Part shown: one piece after another, positions 1 through 10,663 of the stretch
How the letters are laid out: the number at the start of each line of letters is the position of its first letter
How positions within the stretch are numbered: the first letter of the stretch is position 1
From: Paratinospora sagittata
Lineage: Eukaryota; Streptophyta; Magnoliopsida; Ranunculales; Menispermaceae
Assembly (NCBI GenBank): GCA_035771175.1
Contig: CM069597.1
Location: forward strand, 12,373,001-12,437,000
Direction of reading: 5' to 3'
Length of the DNA: 64,000 nt
Notes under the pieces: model-generated
What the model was told of the DNA's origin: nothing
Databases searched by the model: none
What the model saw: the letters and a program-made list of their open reading frames with translations, nothing else
Program-made: the position numbers and the translations under genes

Positions 1-529
1 ATCAAGTTAATTCTAGCACCCAAATCACATAAAGCTTTATTAAAATTCAAGGAACCAATGGTGCAAGGTATAGTGAAACTCCCTGGATCTTTTAGCTTTT
101 GAGGTAGCTTCTTTTGTAGTATAGCACTACATTCTTCAGTAAGTTTCACCATCTCATAGTTCTCTAACTTCTTTTTCTTTGTCATCACATCCTTCATGAA
201 CTTGACGTAGTTTGGAATTTGCTCCAACGCATCTGCAAAAGGGATATTGATGTGAATTTTTTTGAAATTTTCCAAGAACTTGGCGAAATGCTCATCAAGC
301 TTTTTCTTTTGAAATCGTTGAGGGAAAGGAACAGGAGTTTTGAGTTTAGGAGGGTTATCCGTGAACATGATAGAACTAGGCCGGTATGGCCTCTCATGCA
401 GTTTCTCCCCTGACGACTCTTTGTCCTTCTCTTTACTCAGCTCCTCAGTACTTATATCCTCTTGCTCTTCAACGGGTAGTGGTGGTGTGCTTAGTCTTAT
501 GTCACCCCCCTTTACTTCCTTTCCACTTC
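1..529 (-). pseudogene. Athila/Tat gag-protease junction (partial)
   Basis: Conceptual - strand translation gives a Lys-rich stretch, then ELVKLTEECSAILQ-like residues, PGSFTIPCTIG, and FNKALCDLGA at the window edge. The last two are the flap and active-site region typical of Athila/Tat aspartic proteases, where DLGA replaces the DSG of other retroelements. Shifts between frames show decay. Basis: motifs read directly; the family is known from plant gypsy elements. Confidence 0.7.
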
Positions 530-1174
530 TCAAAGTGGGTTCACTTCGGTGTTGCTAGGTAGTGACCCCCTTTGTTGGGTATTCACAGTTGAGGCTAGTT
601 GCCCGACTTGTACTTCCAAGTTTTTAATTGATGCCCTTGTTTCCATCATAAATGACCCAATCATATCCTCCAAATATGGCTTTTTTTCTTGAGCTTGGGT
701 GTAAAGTCCCGGTGGAGGTTGCAATGTGATCCTCGTGTTGGCATCGGAGAAGTTTTTATGATTTCTGATGCTTGGGTGGTACTGATTTGGTACTCCTTGA
801 TTGCTTCTATAGTTGTACCCCCGATTGTTGATATATTGAACCTCTTCCTCACGTGCTTCATTCCCCGAAAAACTCGCATGTAAAATTGCTGCATTTTCAA
901 TAAATGGTTGTGCAATTTGAGTAGTAAGCACAACAAGTTGGTTGGCAATGCTTGATATATGTGCAGAGAGAGATGTGAATGGATCTACTTCGTGTAGACC
1001 GGCCACCTTCTTTACTATGGATCGTGCACCTGGAACCTCATAAGTGTTGGTGGCCATATCCTCCAACATATTCAATGCCTTAGTAGTCATCTTGGTCAAA
1101 AGTGATCCACCGGCCGCCGCATCAACTAGTGTTCGAGTAGAAAAGCTGAATCTGTAGCCAATCTTGGAATTCAT
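530..1174 (-). pseudogene. Athila/Tat gag, C-terminal part
   Basis: This 214-residue open stretch contains LVDAAAGGSLLTK, ALNMLEDMATN and a Gln/Asn-rich tail (NNRGYNYRSNQGVPNQYHP), the usual middle and end of Athila/Tat gag. It ends in the linker before protease (IKNLEVQVGQLAS). It is out of frame with the upstream gag segment ending at 1356, so the original polyprotein is broken between about 1180 and 1356. Confidence 0.75.
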
Positions 1175-1355
1175 GCTGAGGACACTTCCTTAAGATTAAG
1201 AGCTCCTCAAATCTTTCTCAAGCCTCATACAAAGATTCCATCTCTAGTTGCTTAAATGTCCCAATTTCAGCTCGTAGTTGGGAGCTTTTGGCAGGTGGAA
1301 AAAACTTTTGTAAGAACTTCTGTACCATTTCTTGCCAAGTTGCAATGTTCCCCGA

Positions 1356-1763
1356 TTACAAAGACTGCAACCATGCTCGTGCTTTGTCCCTTAAAGAAAA
1401 AGGGAACAATCTTAACCTTATGGTGTCCTCAGTAAAACCATTCATCTTCACCGCATCACACATCTCCAAGAAGGTGGTGATGTGGATAGTAGGATCTTCA
1501 GTAGGCAGCCCCCCATACTGATGTTGTTGCACCATCGAGATCAACGCCGGTTTCAATTCAAAGTTGTTCGCATTGATAGGCATACGAACAATACTCGAGT
1601 AATTGTCATTGATGACCGATTTGAAGTAGCCTCTCAAGGTCAACTGATGTTGATCGTCTGCCATTACTTCAGTTTCTCTTTTTCTTTCTCTCCTCAATCT
1701 TCTAAGAGTTCGTTCAATCTCGGGATCCAACGGTAAAACTTCAAAAATTCTTGCTCTTTGCAT
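1356..1763 (-). pseudogene. Athila/Tat gag, N-terminal part
   Basis: The - strand reading frame holds the retrotransposon gag core: a Met at 1664 (MADDQHQLTLRGY), then PTEDPTIHITTFLEMCDAVK and a final RLFPFSLRDKARAWLQSL, the classic gag capsid motif. A Met at 1763 would add an Arg-rich leader (EIERTLRRLRRERK). The frame is open further upstream across the primer binding site, but that part is untranslated leader. It stops after WLQSL, where an intact element would continue. Confidence 0.8.
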
Positions 1764-1881
1764 CCACTCTTGAAATCCTTCAAAACAGAAACTAAAAAGA
1801 AAATCAGAGAATAACAATAAAATATAAAAATCTAAATTAAAATCAAAGCTAAATAACACGATATTAGTGCAAACTAATAAA

Positions 1882-1901
1882 TATCCCCGGCAGAGGCGCC
1901 A
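1882..1901 (-). other. Primer binding site of gypsy element
   Basis: The - strand reads TGGCGCCTCTGCCGGGGAT, resembling the complement of the tRNA-Asp 3' end used by Athila/Tat elements (the known site has GTTG where this has CTCTG). It lies about 10 bases inside the LTR end at 1911, as expected for minus-strand priming. Confidence 0.75.
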
Positions 1902-1910
1902 AAAACTTAT

Positions 1911-3342
1911 TGCGTGCAAACCGCAAGTGAACGGTTGTCAAGTTATAATATATTCTGATGAGAAATCGGGTATCGTCCTCAGGGATATTTACTACACTAG
2001 CTATCACGTTTTAGCCCTAGTTTTATCTAGACAGTTGAAATCGAGTGATTGAATGATTAAGACAGAAATTAAACTAATTAATTATTAACTAATAACACAA
2101 CGTAAATGAGATAAGAAATAAATTGGAGATTAAACTAGAGGTTCGATATCACCTCACTCTCAACTATGTCTTGATATATGTATTATTATTAAATCAATTT
2201 TCTAGCTTATAAGTCAGAATTTCTAACGTTTCTAATTCACTCTTTTGAAGCAGAACGAGAGCATATTATCGTTGTATTGATTTAACTCTTTCGATGAAAA
2301 TAAAAAACAACGGTAATTCATTAAGATCTATGATTTCCACCTAATGACTTCAAAGGTTCTCGATCTCCTTTTGGGTCTCACGATAGCCTAGGTTATAGTT
2401 TCCAGATTTCAACTCAAGGTACCCTCTTTTGGGGCATCTACCTCGAATCTAGGATCAGTCAATCCTTGATCAGGGGGTCGAAAGTTTTATACACAGAAAA
2501 GTATAAATAAACTAAAAGAATTCGTTAATAATAATTAAATAATAAAAGCTAAGACATAGTCTCGAATTTGGATCAATATACACCTCTAGAAAGAGGTTTA
2601 GTTCATAATGAAAGTCATAAAAACAGTAAACAGTGGTGCAAACATGAATCAGAATAAGAAAAGACAAACTAGAATCGATATGAAATGGGTGGGTGATCTT
2701 CAATGTGATTCTCCTTCCCCAACTTGTTCCAGCCATCAAGTGTTCTTATTCTCCTCTTCTTCATCATCAAAAACCCTTTACTTTGATATATTATATAGCC
2801 CACTTCTCTTCCAATCATAATAGAAAGTTGCTAATTTCAAAAACCGCCTAAAACCGTCACTCAAAAAACACCTAGCGTCGCAAACAGCGCCACGGTGCTC
2901 CGTTAAGCCTAGAACCTCTTCTTTTCCTGATTCCAGTGTCGTGGCACCCAGAACATCTTCTTTGCGCCTGATTCGTGGACCTAGCCAATTTATGCCTTTT
3001 TTCTGCTTTCCTTCTTGTGGACGTAGCCAATTTTCTTCTATTTCTTGACTTGGGTTTTTCATGAATCATCCTCTAACCTTCTCACATGTTGCCTCCATCA
3101 TTCATTCTCACTTCCAACACATCTAAACACCTACAAAATAAATTAAAACAAGTAATTAACACACTAAAAACATAAATTAATCTAACATATAATTTAACAA
3201 ACCGAAATAATGCATAAAAACCTATTTCATTACTAAACTAACAAATGCATCAAAACTAACCTAAACACACTAAACTAATGTATAAATTATCCTAAAACTC
3301 TTATAAAATACTCCTAAAATATGTCTAAATATGCATCTATCA
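1911..3342 (-). repeat. 5' LTR of the Athila/Tat-type element
   Basis: On the + strand the block starts TGCGTGCAAACCGC just outside the primer site and ends ...GCATCTATCA. In element orientation it is therefore TGATAGATGC...GCACGCA, 1432 bp with TG/CA ends. No long reading frame is present. The boundary at 3342 is inferred from the TG/CA rule, because the partner LTR is off the window. Confidence 0.65.
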
Positions 3343-4374
3343 ACGACTTGAGATGATCCAAGCTCAAACGAGAGTGATTATGATTTGGGACAAAAAAAGT
3401 TGTGTTTTTGCCTCATGGCAAACACATAGGTAAAAACTTGAAAACTAAAAAAAAAACACTGAGGTAAAAAATAGAATTATTTGATGACCTTTTTTATTAC
3501 TGTGATTTTGATTATATTAAATCTTATCTTGATAAGGAAGTCAAAAAGAACACCAAGCTAAAAAAAAGAGTTTAACGACCGCACTTAAAGAGATTGAATC
3601 TCAACAAGATGCAATTGAAAACATTTCCTTGGAAAAAAAAATTTGTTGAAACACTCATAAAAGAGTGTTGAGGACTTGATAACTATTATGAAGAAATTCA
3701 CAAATGGTCAAGCTATTTGATATGATCCTTAGATCTCAAAGACGTGGCTTTGACAATGTGGGACTTGGTTACAGAAAAGGTCAAAACAAAAAAGTTATAA
3801 TAACTTGTTAACCAAGAGACATACTTCCCATTATTGTAATAGGCAAGAACAATCATCCTTAGATGCCCTCTTAAGCATGTTAAGAAGGGTAGACTTGCAT
3901 GGATTGAAAAGACTACTTTAAATGATACTAACTTTGTCACACCCCGTCCGGACGCGCCTAAACCGGTGGTACACTCACGGACGGGGCGCGCATTTGGAAC
4001 AATAATAATGGTAACAACAGAGTGCGCAGCGGAAATACGATACACACAGTACAAATCTGATTTCATTTAATTCAGAATACTTTTGTACATAAAATGGTCA
4101 AGGGAACATACTCCCAAAATCCCCAATGAATCATACAAAGGGTACAAAATGTGGGTCCCATAACCTGCACCCAGTCCACTCTAATTTCCTGTGAAAGATT
4201 GGATAATAATGGAGTGAGCTTAACGCGCTCAGTGGGTAAATAGTGCATGAGTATAACAATTAATAAAGCATACTTCAATATCAAATATCTTAAATACACA
4301 TGTGAGCATCATAATCAATCAATATGAATGTATGCATGACACCGTCTCGTAATGGTTTGATGAACGTACATCGC

Positions 4375-4450
4375 CTGAATTCACGTACAGGAACGATGCT
4401 CTGAATTCACGTACAGGAACGATGCTCTGAATTCACGTACTGATGTCCCT
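4375..4450. repeat. Short direct repeat, CTGAATTCACGTAC unit
   Basis: The motif CTGAATTCACGTACAGGAAC followed by GATGCT is repeated head to tail. The third copy diverges after CGTAC. It lies inside the 1706-bp TG...CA element. Confidence 0.8.
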
Positions 4451-5059
4451 CCCCGGGTGTAGCCGGGTTCTCATGTACGTCCCTCTCCAGAGAAATATAA
4501 TGAATAGTGAGCAATGCTCCTAACTATTCTATGAGTCATAAACCATATACGTCCCTAGGTGGTGATATGTATGATGCCAATGCATGAACTGGTCTAGTCT
4601 ACTGGTCTAGTCTTTCTTGATATTTAGACTAACTTTGGCACGTCTGGTGACCCTTATCAGGGTCGGTATCACGATGTGCAAGATTAGGACATTCAGTATT
4701 ACTGTATAAGCTGATAGCCTTCAATAAGACCAACTAGATCAGTCCCCAGTTGAGAGGTAAGACACAAGGTCTGCTTAAATACCAATCGCCTAGAGCAGCC
4801 CGCTGCCTCCCGTTCACTATTTAAAGTTACTGAGGACAAGACCGAGTCTAGTTGAGTCAGATTGACTACAAATCCGGCATTATAACAGTGCAATACATGA
4901 ATTCCAAATATACAGGCATATGTGCGGCAGTATAAACAGTATATGACATAATGCAGTGTAAATGAATAGTAAACATAATAATAATTGAATGTAAACTTTA
5001 ATAAAAGTTATGAAACACGCAAACCTATGTTTCGTTCCCCACCTTCAGATAAAACTTCT

Positions 5060-5151
5060 TCTTTCAGATCTGGCGCTTTCCTCCGGAAAGAACTTCGTTG
5101 CACCGCTTTCAGATCTGGCGCTTTCCTCCGGATAGAACTTTGTTGCACCGC
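5060..5151. repeat. Two-copy 45-bp direct repeat
   Basis: Two adjacent near-identical units both run from CTTTCAGATCTGGCGCTTTC to GTTGCACCG. The second differs at a few bases. It is internal to the TG...CA element and near its minisatellite. Confidence 0.8.
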
Positions 5152-5274
5152 ACCGAGAGTCTCAGACAGAGAGTCTCAAAAACTTAGAATGCGTGGAAAT
5201 GAGAAGAAATTCACAAGAGAATGTGATTTGGTGTGAGGAATGAGAAATGAGGAGGTTTCTTATATAGAGATTTT

Positions 5275-5584
5275 TGCGCCTGAACGTTCGGGCATGCGCC
5301 TGAACGTTCTGGCATGCGCCTATACGTTCTGGCATGGGCCTGAACGTTCTGGCATGCGCCTGTACGTTCTGGCATGCCTTGCGCCTGAACGTTCTGGCAT
5401 GCGCTTGAAAACGTTCTGGCATGCGCCTGGACGTTCTGCCATGCGCCTGGACGTTCTGCCATGCGCCTGAACGTTCTGGCATGCGCTTGAAAACGTTCTG
5501 GCATGCGCCTGGACGTTCTGCCATGCGCCTGGACGTTCTGCCATGCGCCTGAACGTTCTGGCATGCGCCTGAACGTTCCGGCGT
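5275..5584. repeat. 20-bp minisatellite, about 15 copies
   Basis: The unit GCGCCTGAACGTTCTGGCAT is repeated about 15 times head to tail. Variants read CTGGACG/CTGCCAT, or carry a 2-base insertion (GCTTGAAAACG). A block of four variant units occurs twice, so the array also has a higher-order period of about 82 bp. Each unit holds a palindromic AACGTT or its variant. The open frames across it are by-products of the repeat and are not genes. Confidence 0.9.
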
Positions 5585-5960
5585 TGCCCAAATAGTAATT
5601 TTTTTTTTGTTTTTTTTTTTGTGAAATACAGGGTATTACAAACTTTACGGATCCAAAGTCACTTGGGTACCAAAGTCAAAAGTCTTTTATATGGTGTAGG
5701 ATGGTTCTCAAAAGAATTTGTGGTATCTCGATAGCGGCTTCTCAAGGCATATGACTGGAGACAAATCAAATTTTTTGAGTTTAGCTTGCAAAAATTGAAG
5801 AAATTTGACCTTCGACGACACGAGAAAGGTAAAAATTGTCAGTATTGACACTATAGGTAACAACTCTCTTTCTATTTTTAATGTTCTATATGTGAAAGGT
5901 TTTAAACATAACGTCTTGAGATCAAGATTCGTGTTTGTGCAATCAGATTTGTCTTGGGCC

Positions 5961-6842
5961 ACCATGAATCGTGGATGAGGGGTTGTAGGAAGTTTGCTGA
6001 TCTGAGCAAGAGAGGGCCCTGGGTAGTCCTAAGGCAAGGTCGCGATCGGGGTCACAGTAACCCTTTCAACAACTGCTGGCCATGGCCTAAACGGGGATCT
6101 CATTCGTGTATGAAGCCAGCGGCCTTGGCTAGGGCCGAGGTAAGGGACCCCGACCATGGTCGCAGTAAGGGAGAGGCAAGGTGGCTAGAGTTTAGGGCTG
6201 CGCCTTGGTCGTGGCAGGAAAGCCTTAGCCCCGACTGGGGCCCGCTTCATGGACATTGCTAAGACGGAGGCTATTGGCTTTGTCTGGGGGGTTCTTTCTT
6301 TTCTTTTCCCATCAGTGTAAGGTTATTTTTTGGTGTTACAAAGTTGAAAACTTATAAATAAAAAATATTTCAAACTAAAAACTAAATTTAAATAAAAACA
6401 TAGCTAATTTTTTTTATAATAGCACAACTAATAGAAATAATCTTGGGTGTGGGGCATCCAAGAGCACAACTAAGAAAAATAATATGCAATTCCAGAACAA
6501 TCTAAGTTCTTTCTAAATTAAGCTCATAAAGATAATAAACCAGGAAAAAAACTCACGTGGGATTCTACTGAGAATTTGTAATATACTTTTAGATCTCACG
6601 AAAGACTACTGCATTCAATGAAGAAAATCTTTAAGAAAAGGATAATATCAACCACTTAGATCAATAATGGCAATGATGGAGTAGGTAGACGCAAAATCAA
6701 AATAGTATTTCATAAATGAGTATTAATGTGGAAAAGAAGAAAAAGATAAATAGACTATGGATGATGCTAGAAAAACTCAAATGGTGAACTCCTAACACCA
6801 AGCCCTTGGATCATCTTAGAGCCACTAAATACACACGACTTG
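5961..6842. other. Intergenic DNA without recognisable gene
   Basis: A GC-richer patch at about 5970-6260 (GGGCCCTGGGTAGTC, CGACCATGGTCG) is followed by AT-rich sequence. I see no conserved protein motif, RNA gene or clear repeat boundary. Confidence 0.5.
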
Positions 6843-7412
6843 TGATAAGTTGAGTTTTACTATATTTTGCATGTTATTTTATTAGTTTTTAGGTTCATTT
6901 AGTTAGTTTTTAGGTATTTTTGCATAATTAGTTCATATAATTATTTTAGGTTCATTTAGGTGTTTTGATGAGTTTTAGGTGTTTTCATGAATTACATGCA
7001 TTAGATTAGTTTAAGAAAATAATCACGGTTTTTAGGAATTTTTCCTTAAATTATTAGTTGCATTTTCATATTAATAATCTCATATTTTACATATTAATAC
7101 ATACTTGCATTTAGATTTTTATTATTTTACTAGCATAGATTACTTACACTTCTTTTTGCTTTGTTTTGTAGGTGAATAAAAAGCTTTAAAGTGGTCGAAG
7201 CAAGGTCCAAATGAGGCTCACAATAGACCAAGAACAATTATAAGAAGTGTGTAACAAGTGGAGAATTTCGGCTCAAAAAGATTGCAAAATACACTCTGGG
7301 CGCTACGGCTAGCGGTGTAAGCAACCCGACCGACCTGACCCGACCCAACGTCGGGTCGGGTTTGGTTGATATGTCGAGTTAATTTTTGAGCAACCCGACC
7401 CGACCTCTTAAA

Positions 7413-7505
<93 letters not shown>

Positions 7506-8666
7506 CATCCTCATTCTCATAAGTCAAGTTTAAGAGTAGTTTGATTTGTTCATATATGAGTTGTCCTAAAAAAGAGAAATCTCATATTTTAAAGCTTAAA
7601 TAGTAGTTTAATAAGTTGGATACATAATAATCCAACATATTTTATTATTAATATAAGTTTAAATAGCAGCAATTAAGCTTTAAAAAAATTAGGCTATTTA
7701 ACACATTATCTCTTATTCTAGACAATTAGATAGCAACTAATTAGGGTTAGGGTTAAGAGAAGGAGGCAAGAAAGAGGTTGAAGAAGAAGAGTTGCAGATT
7801 GAAGAAGAGACTTGAAGAGGGAGATCAACTTGTTAAAGGGGGTTTTCTAATTTCATTTTCTATTTCAATTTGTAATGATGAATTCTTCTTTATCTTTTAC
7901 TCTTGTAATTATGAATTTAAATATGAGCTAAATTTATATTAAAGAGGTTGATTGATCTATGATGGATTATATGGATTGATTTTCATTGTTTGCATGTTGT
8001 TGAGTAATTTAATTGGTTTATTTGCAATTTTTCATGCTTCATTCTTTCAACTTGTTGGCCACTTGTTGAATGATTTTAGATTTAAATTCTTACGCTTAAG
8101 AGGATTGTTTTTGAATCTGAACAAGTGAATTGTAGCTTAGGGAGTTTGTATCGAGTTGAGAGACCTACAATCCCTATGAAATCGTTTGAATTGAATTATA
8201 AATCTTAATCCATGCTTTAATTGTTAATTTGCACTTGAGATAGAGAATTAGTAATCAAAGTATAGGTGTTTGATCAAAGTATAGGTGTTTGAATTTGCAT
8301 TCGAGAGAAAAGTTTGAACAAATTAGGATTTATGATTTATAAGCCTAAGAATTAACTCAATAGCATTATGATTATCTTTTGAAATCCATATAAAACAACA
8401 TAGTGAAATCAACTCTATCATCTCTATTCATTGGTTTTCTCTAATTCTCAATTTAATTGCATAAATTAGTTTTAATTTTAGTTACTTTAAATTCTGATAT
8501 TAATCATTCTATTTTGATCACCTAGAAATCATGATTTTAGTAGTTTTGAACATTTTAAATAATAAAATTGACTATCTCTGTGGACGATAACCCAACTCAC
8601 CATTGGTCTAAATTATTACTTGATAATCGTGCACTTGCGATTTGAATCACAAAATATTCACGATCA
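6843..8666. mobile_element. Solo LTR, 1.8 kb, with ACTTG duplication
   Basis: The block starts TGATAAGTTGAG and ends AATATTCACGATCA. ACTTG flanks it on both sides (6838-6842 and 8667-8671). Near its end is GTGGACGATAACCC...GATAATCGTGCACTTGCG, a sequence style seen at Athila/Tat LTR ends and comparable to the LTR at 1911-3342. There is no internal coding region, so it is a recombination remnant. It contains the TA/TG microsatellite. Confidence 0.8.
7415..7504. repeat. (TA)n(TG)n compound microsatellite
   Basis: About 22 TA units pass directly into about 23 TG units. It lies inside the solo LTR and is likely length-polymorphic. Confidence 0.95.
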
Positions 8667-8671
8667 ACTTG

Positions 8672-8962
8672 ATGATGATCTAATGGACTTGTGCTTGGAG
8701 ATCACTAGCTGAGTTTTCCAACTAAGTCACCACATCATTTTCAATCTCGTGCTCCATCTTGACCAAAAAAAAAAAAAAAGAAGATCTAGTGCCCCAAATT
8801 TCAAAAGAATAAGAAGGATGGTGTTTATTCTTCGGCAAAAATAAAAATACACCAGGTTTTGTGTCTTGGAGCGTAAGAAGAGCAAAGAGGTGGGAGTTTT
8901 AGTTTGGTGGGCTCACTAAACAACATGGAAGCTTTGGCATGAGATAAAATATTTGAAAACTA
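8672..8962. other. AT-rich intergenic spacer
   Basis: Nothing recognisable apart from an A-run near 8765-8779. Confidence 0.4.
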
Positions 8963-9443
8963 GCCTGTGTTTGGTTTACAATCCAACAAATTTTCAATTT
9001 TCAACTTGTAAAAAAAAAAAAAGAAAACAATAAAAACATGCTTGGTGGAGTAATTATTGAAAAACAATTTTATAATTTTCTCTCATAAAAAGGTAAAAAC
9101 TTGGAAAATGACATTTTACAATTTTCCGAGTTTTCTAATTGTATTTTTTGGGTACCCTAAAAATAGAGAAACTATTTTTGGATATCCAACCAAACCTGCC
9201 TAAAGTTGTATTTGGTTTTTAATCCGAAAACTGTTTTTAGTTTTTAAATAGTAAAAAATAGAAAACAGTAAAAAAAAAACTTGTTTGGTGGAATCGTATT
9301 TGAAAATGACTTTTAAAGTTTTGCCTTACAAAAATTAAAAATTTTAAGAAATGACAAAATATTGTTTTCCAATTTTTTTGATACTACTTTTTGGGTACCC
9401 TAAAAAAAATCTATTTTTAGGTAGCCAAACAAACACAACCTAA
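8963..9443. repeat. Tandem pair of about 240-bp MITE-like units
   Basis: Two head-to-tail units each begin near TGTTTGGTTTACAATCC or TATTTGGTTTTTAATCC, share TTTTTGGGTACCCTAAAAA, and end near CCAACCAAACCTGCCTAAA or CCAAACAAACACAACCTAAA. The ends are weakly inverted (GTTTGGTT versus AACCAAAC), as in non-autonomous DNA elements. The two units are clearly diverged. Confidence 0.65.
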
Positions 9444-9960
9444 AAGTAGGGCAAAAAAAATATGCTAAAAGTCTATGTTTCTATAATATTACTCTTGTAA
9501 AAATCTCAAAGTTTCTATTTATACCAAGGGGAGTTAGATTGGTTCGGGGTCAATTACCAATCCAACCTAATTAAGTTGGGTAAAAGTCAACCTAACCAAG
9601 GCCCTTTAAACCCAATGACTTTAAGTTAATTTGGATTGGGTTAGTCTGTACAATATAAAATAATATATCTATAGTTTTTAAATAATATTTTATAAAATTA
9701 TTTGTAAGTGAATATCATAATAGTTATTAAGATGAAGATAATTTCTTTTATATTATTTACCTTATGACCCTTTAAGTAATTCAATCATGTAAGCATTTAT
9801 AGAGAAAATAATAACTAATATTTTTAATTAATTTAACTTGGTTCAGTTAAATTATAAAATATTGATCCGACAAATGTTTAAACTCAACCCAACTCAATTG
9901 GAGATATAAATCTAATCCAAAAACTTTGGGTTGATAGGATAAGTCACTAAGACAAATACC
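9444..9960. other. AT-rich spacer with inverted GGTTGGGTT-type motifs
   Basis: The sequence near 9535-9630 (CCAATCCAACCTAATTAAG, TTGGATTGGGTTAG) and near 9835-9935 (ACTCAACCCAACTC, TTTGGGTTGATAGG) suggests a decayed small inverted-repeat element. I cannot fix its ends. Confidence 0.35.
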
Positions 9961-10324
9961 CCTCATTTCTACTAGAGGATGATATACGATACATTGTATC
10001 TGAACAATAAAACAATATCAGTTATAGCAGCCTGATGAAGAGGCTTTCAAGATTATTCAATTTTTTATTTTAGTTTATTTTATTTATTTTTTTAAACCTA
10101 CAGAAGAAGACATAAGTATCAGGAACTGAGGAATTATTCCCTCGGCCATCTCACCTAGGGTTTCCTTCTGTCAGGCCAGATACTGTTTATGGGTTCTAAA
10201 ACGATTCAATTTGCATCCGCGGAACCTTGTTAATCTCTTCGATCACATAATAGTTCAATCTCAATTGCAGTTCCTGCAATACACCAATCTTGCTTTCCTT
10301 TTCTATTAATTTTGAACCCAGAGC
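9961..10324 (+). promoter_or_regulatory. Presumed ATM3 promoter and 5' leader
   Basis: This is the stretch directly before the ATM3 start codon. It is AT-rich up to about 10085, then less so (CTACAGAAGAAGACATAAG, CTCACCTAGGGTTTCC), which suggests transcription starts around 10090-10150. No unambiguous TATA box can be assigned. This is inference from position and composition only. Confidence 0.4.
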
Positions 10325-10663
10325 ATGCTCTCTGCTTCACGGTGCTTCAGGGGGCTTCGCCACTCCTTCCGCAACAGAGAACCGATGAACTCTTCATTTG
10401 CTTGGCGTAAAATGACGCTTCTCCGCCAATCTCATTCTCATTTGAGAGCAGCAACTGCTGTTTTTTCACAATTGAATGGTTGTTCTCGAAGCAGCCTGGA
10501 ACATTTGAACAAGGAAAAACACCAGTTTCTAGGAGATTTGAACTGTAGTAGGAGAAATTACCCTAGTAATTCGAGGGGCCGAAAAAGCAATCTTTTAAGG
10601 CATGTAAAAGGATTTCTACCGGATTCTCCTCCATCGAGAGGTAGTACACCTTACAGAGAATCA
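10325..10663 (+). CDS. ATM3: ATM3 exon 1 (residues 1-113)
   Basis: Starts with the ATG of [17 protein letters not shown], rich in Arg, Ser and Leu and poor in acidic residues, as in mitochondrial presequences. It ends ...PYRES before GTAAGT. Phase 0. Confidence 0.85.

Larger units (their letters stand above)
1..3342 (-). mobile_element. Ty3/gypsy element, Athila/Tat-type, 5' half
   Basis: A - strand LTR retrotransposon runs off the left edge. Read 5' to 3' on the - strand it shows an LTR (3342-1911), a primer binding site resembling the tRNA-Asp type (about 1901-1882), gag, and the start of a protease at the extreme left with the motif CDLGA, as is usual in the Athila/Tat group. The rest of pol and the 3' LTR lie outside the window, so no target duplication can be tested. 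Gag is split by stops and frameshifts, so this copy is inactive. Confidence 0.85.
3935..5640. mobile_element. TG...CA element (solo-LTR-like) nested in copia relic
   Basis: The 1706-bp block begins TGTCACACCC and ends GGGTATTACA, giving an imperfect terminal inverted repeat. It is flanked on both sides by AACTT (3930-3934 and 5641-5645). No primer site, gag or pol is seen, so a solo LTR is the simplest reading; a non-autonomous LTR-type element is possible. It contains GC-rich repeats: three copies of a CTGAATTCACGTAC unit near 4375-4440, a 45-bp duplication at 5060-5151, and a minisatellite at 5275-5584. Confidence 0.75.
3485..5960 (+). pseudogene. Ty1/copia gag-protease relic, split by insertion
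   Basis: Broken + strand frames recall copia polyproteins: a gag-side stretch near 3700-3760 (GFDNVGLGYRKG) and, after the inserted element, a protease segment around 5725-5760 reading YLDSGFSRHMTGDKSNF. This is followed near 5875-5915 by NVLYVKGFKHNV, the linker before integrase. DSG is the aspartic protease active site. Several stops and shifts are present, and no LTRs were found. Codons on each side of 3935-5640 join sensibly once one copy of AACTT is removed. Confidence 0.7.

Noticed and set aside
5162..5591. Open frames of 76-126 residues on both strands over 5162-5591
   Set aside because: They arise from the 20-bp minisatellite, which lacks stops in several frames; the peptides are repeats of the DNA unit.
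7218..7520. 100-residue - strand frame with His-Thr and Ile-Tyr runs
   Set aside because: It is a translation of the (TA)n(TG)n microsatellite, not a gene.
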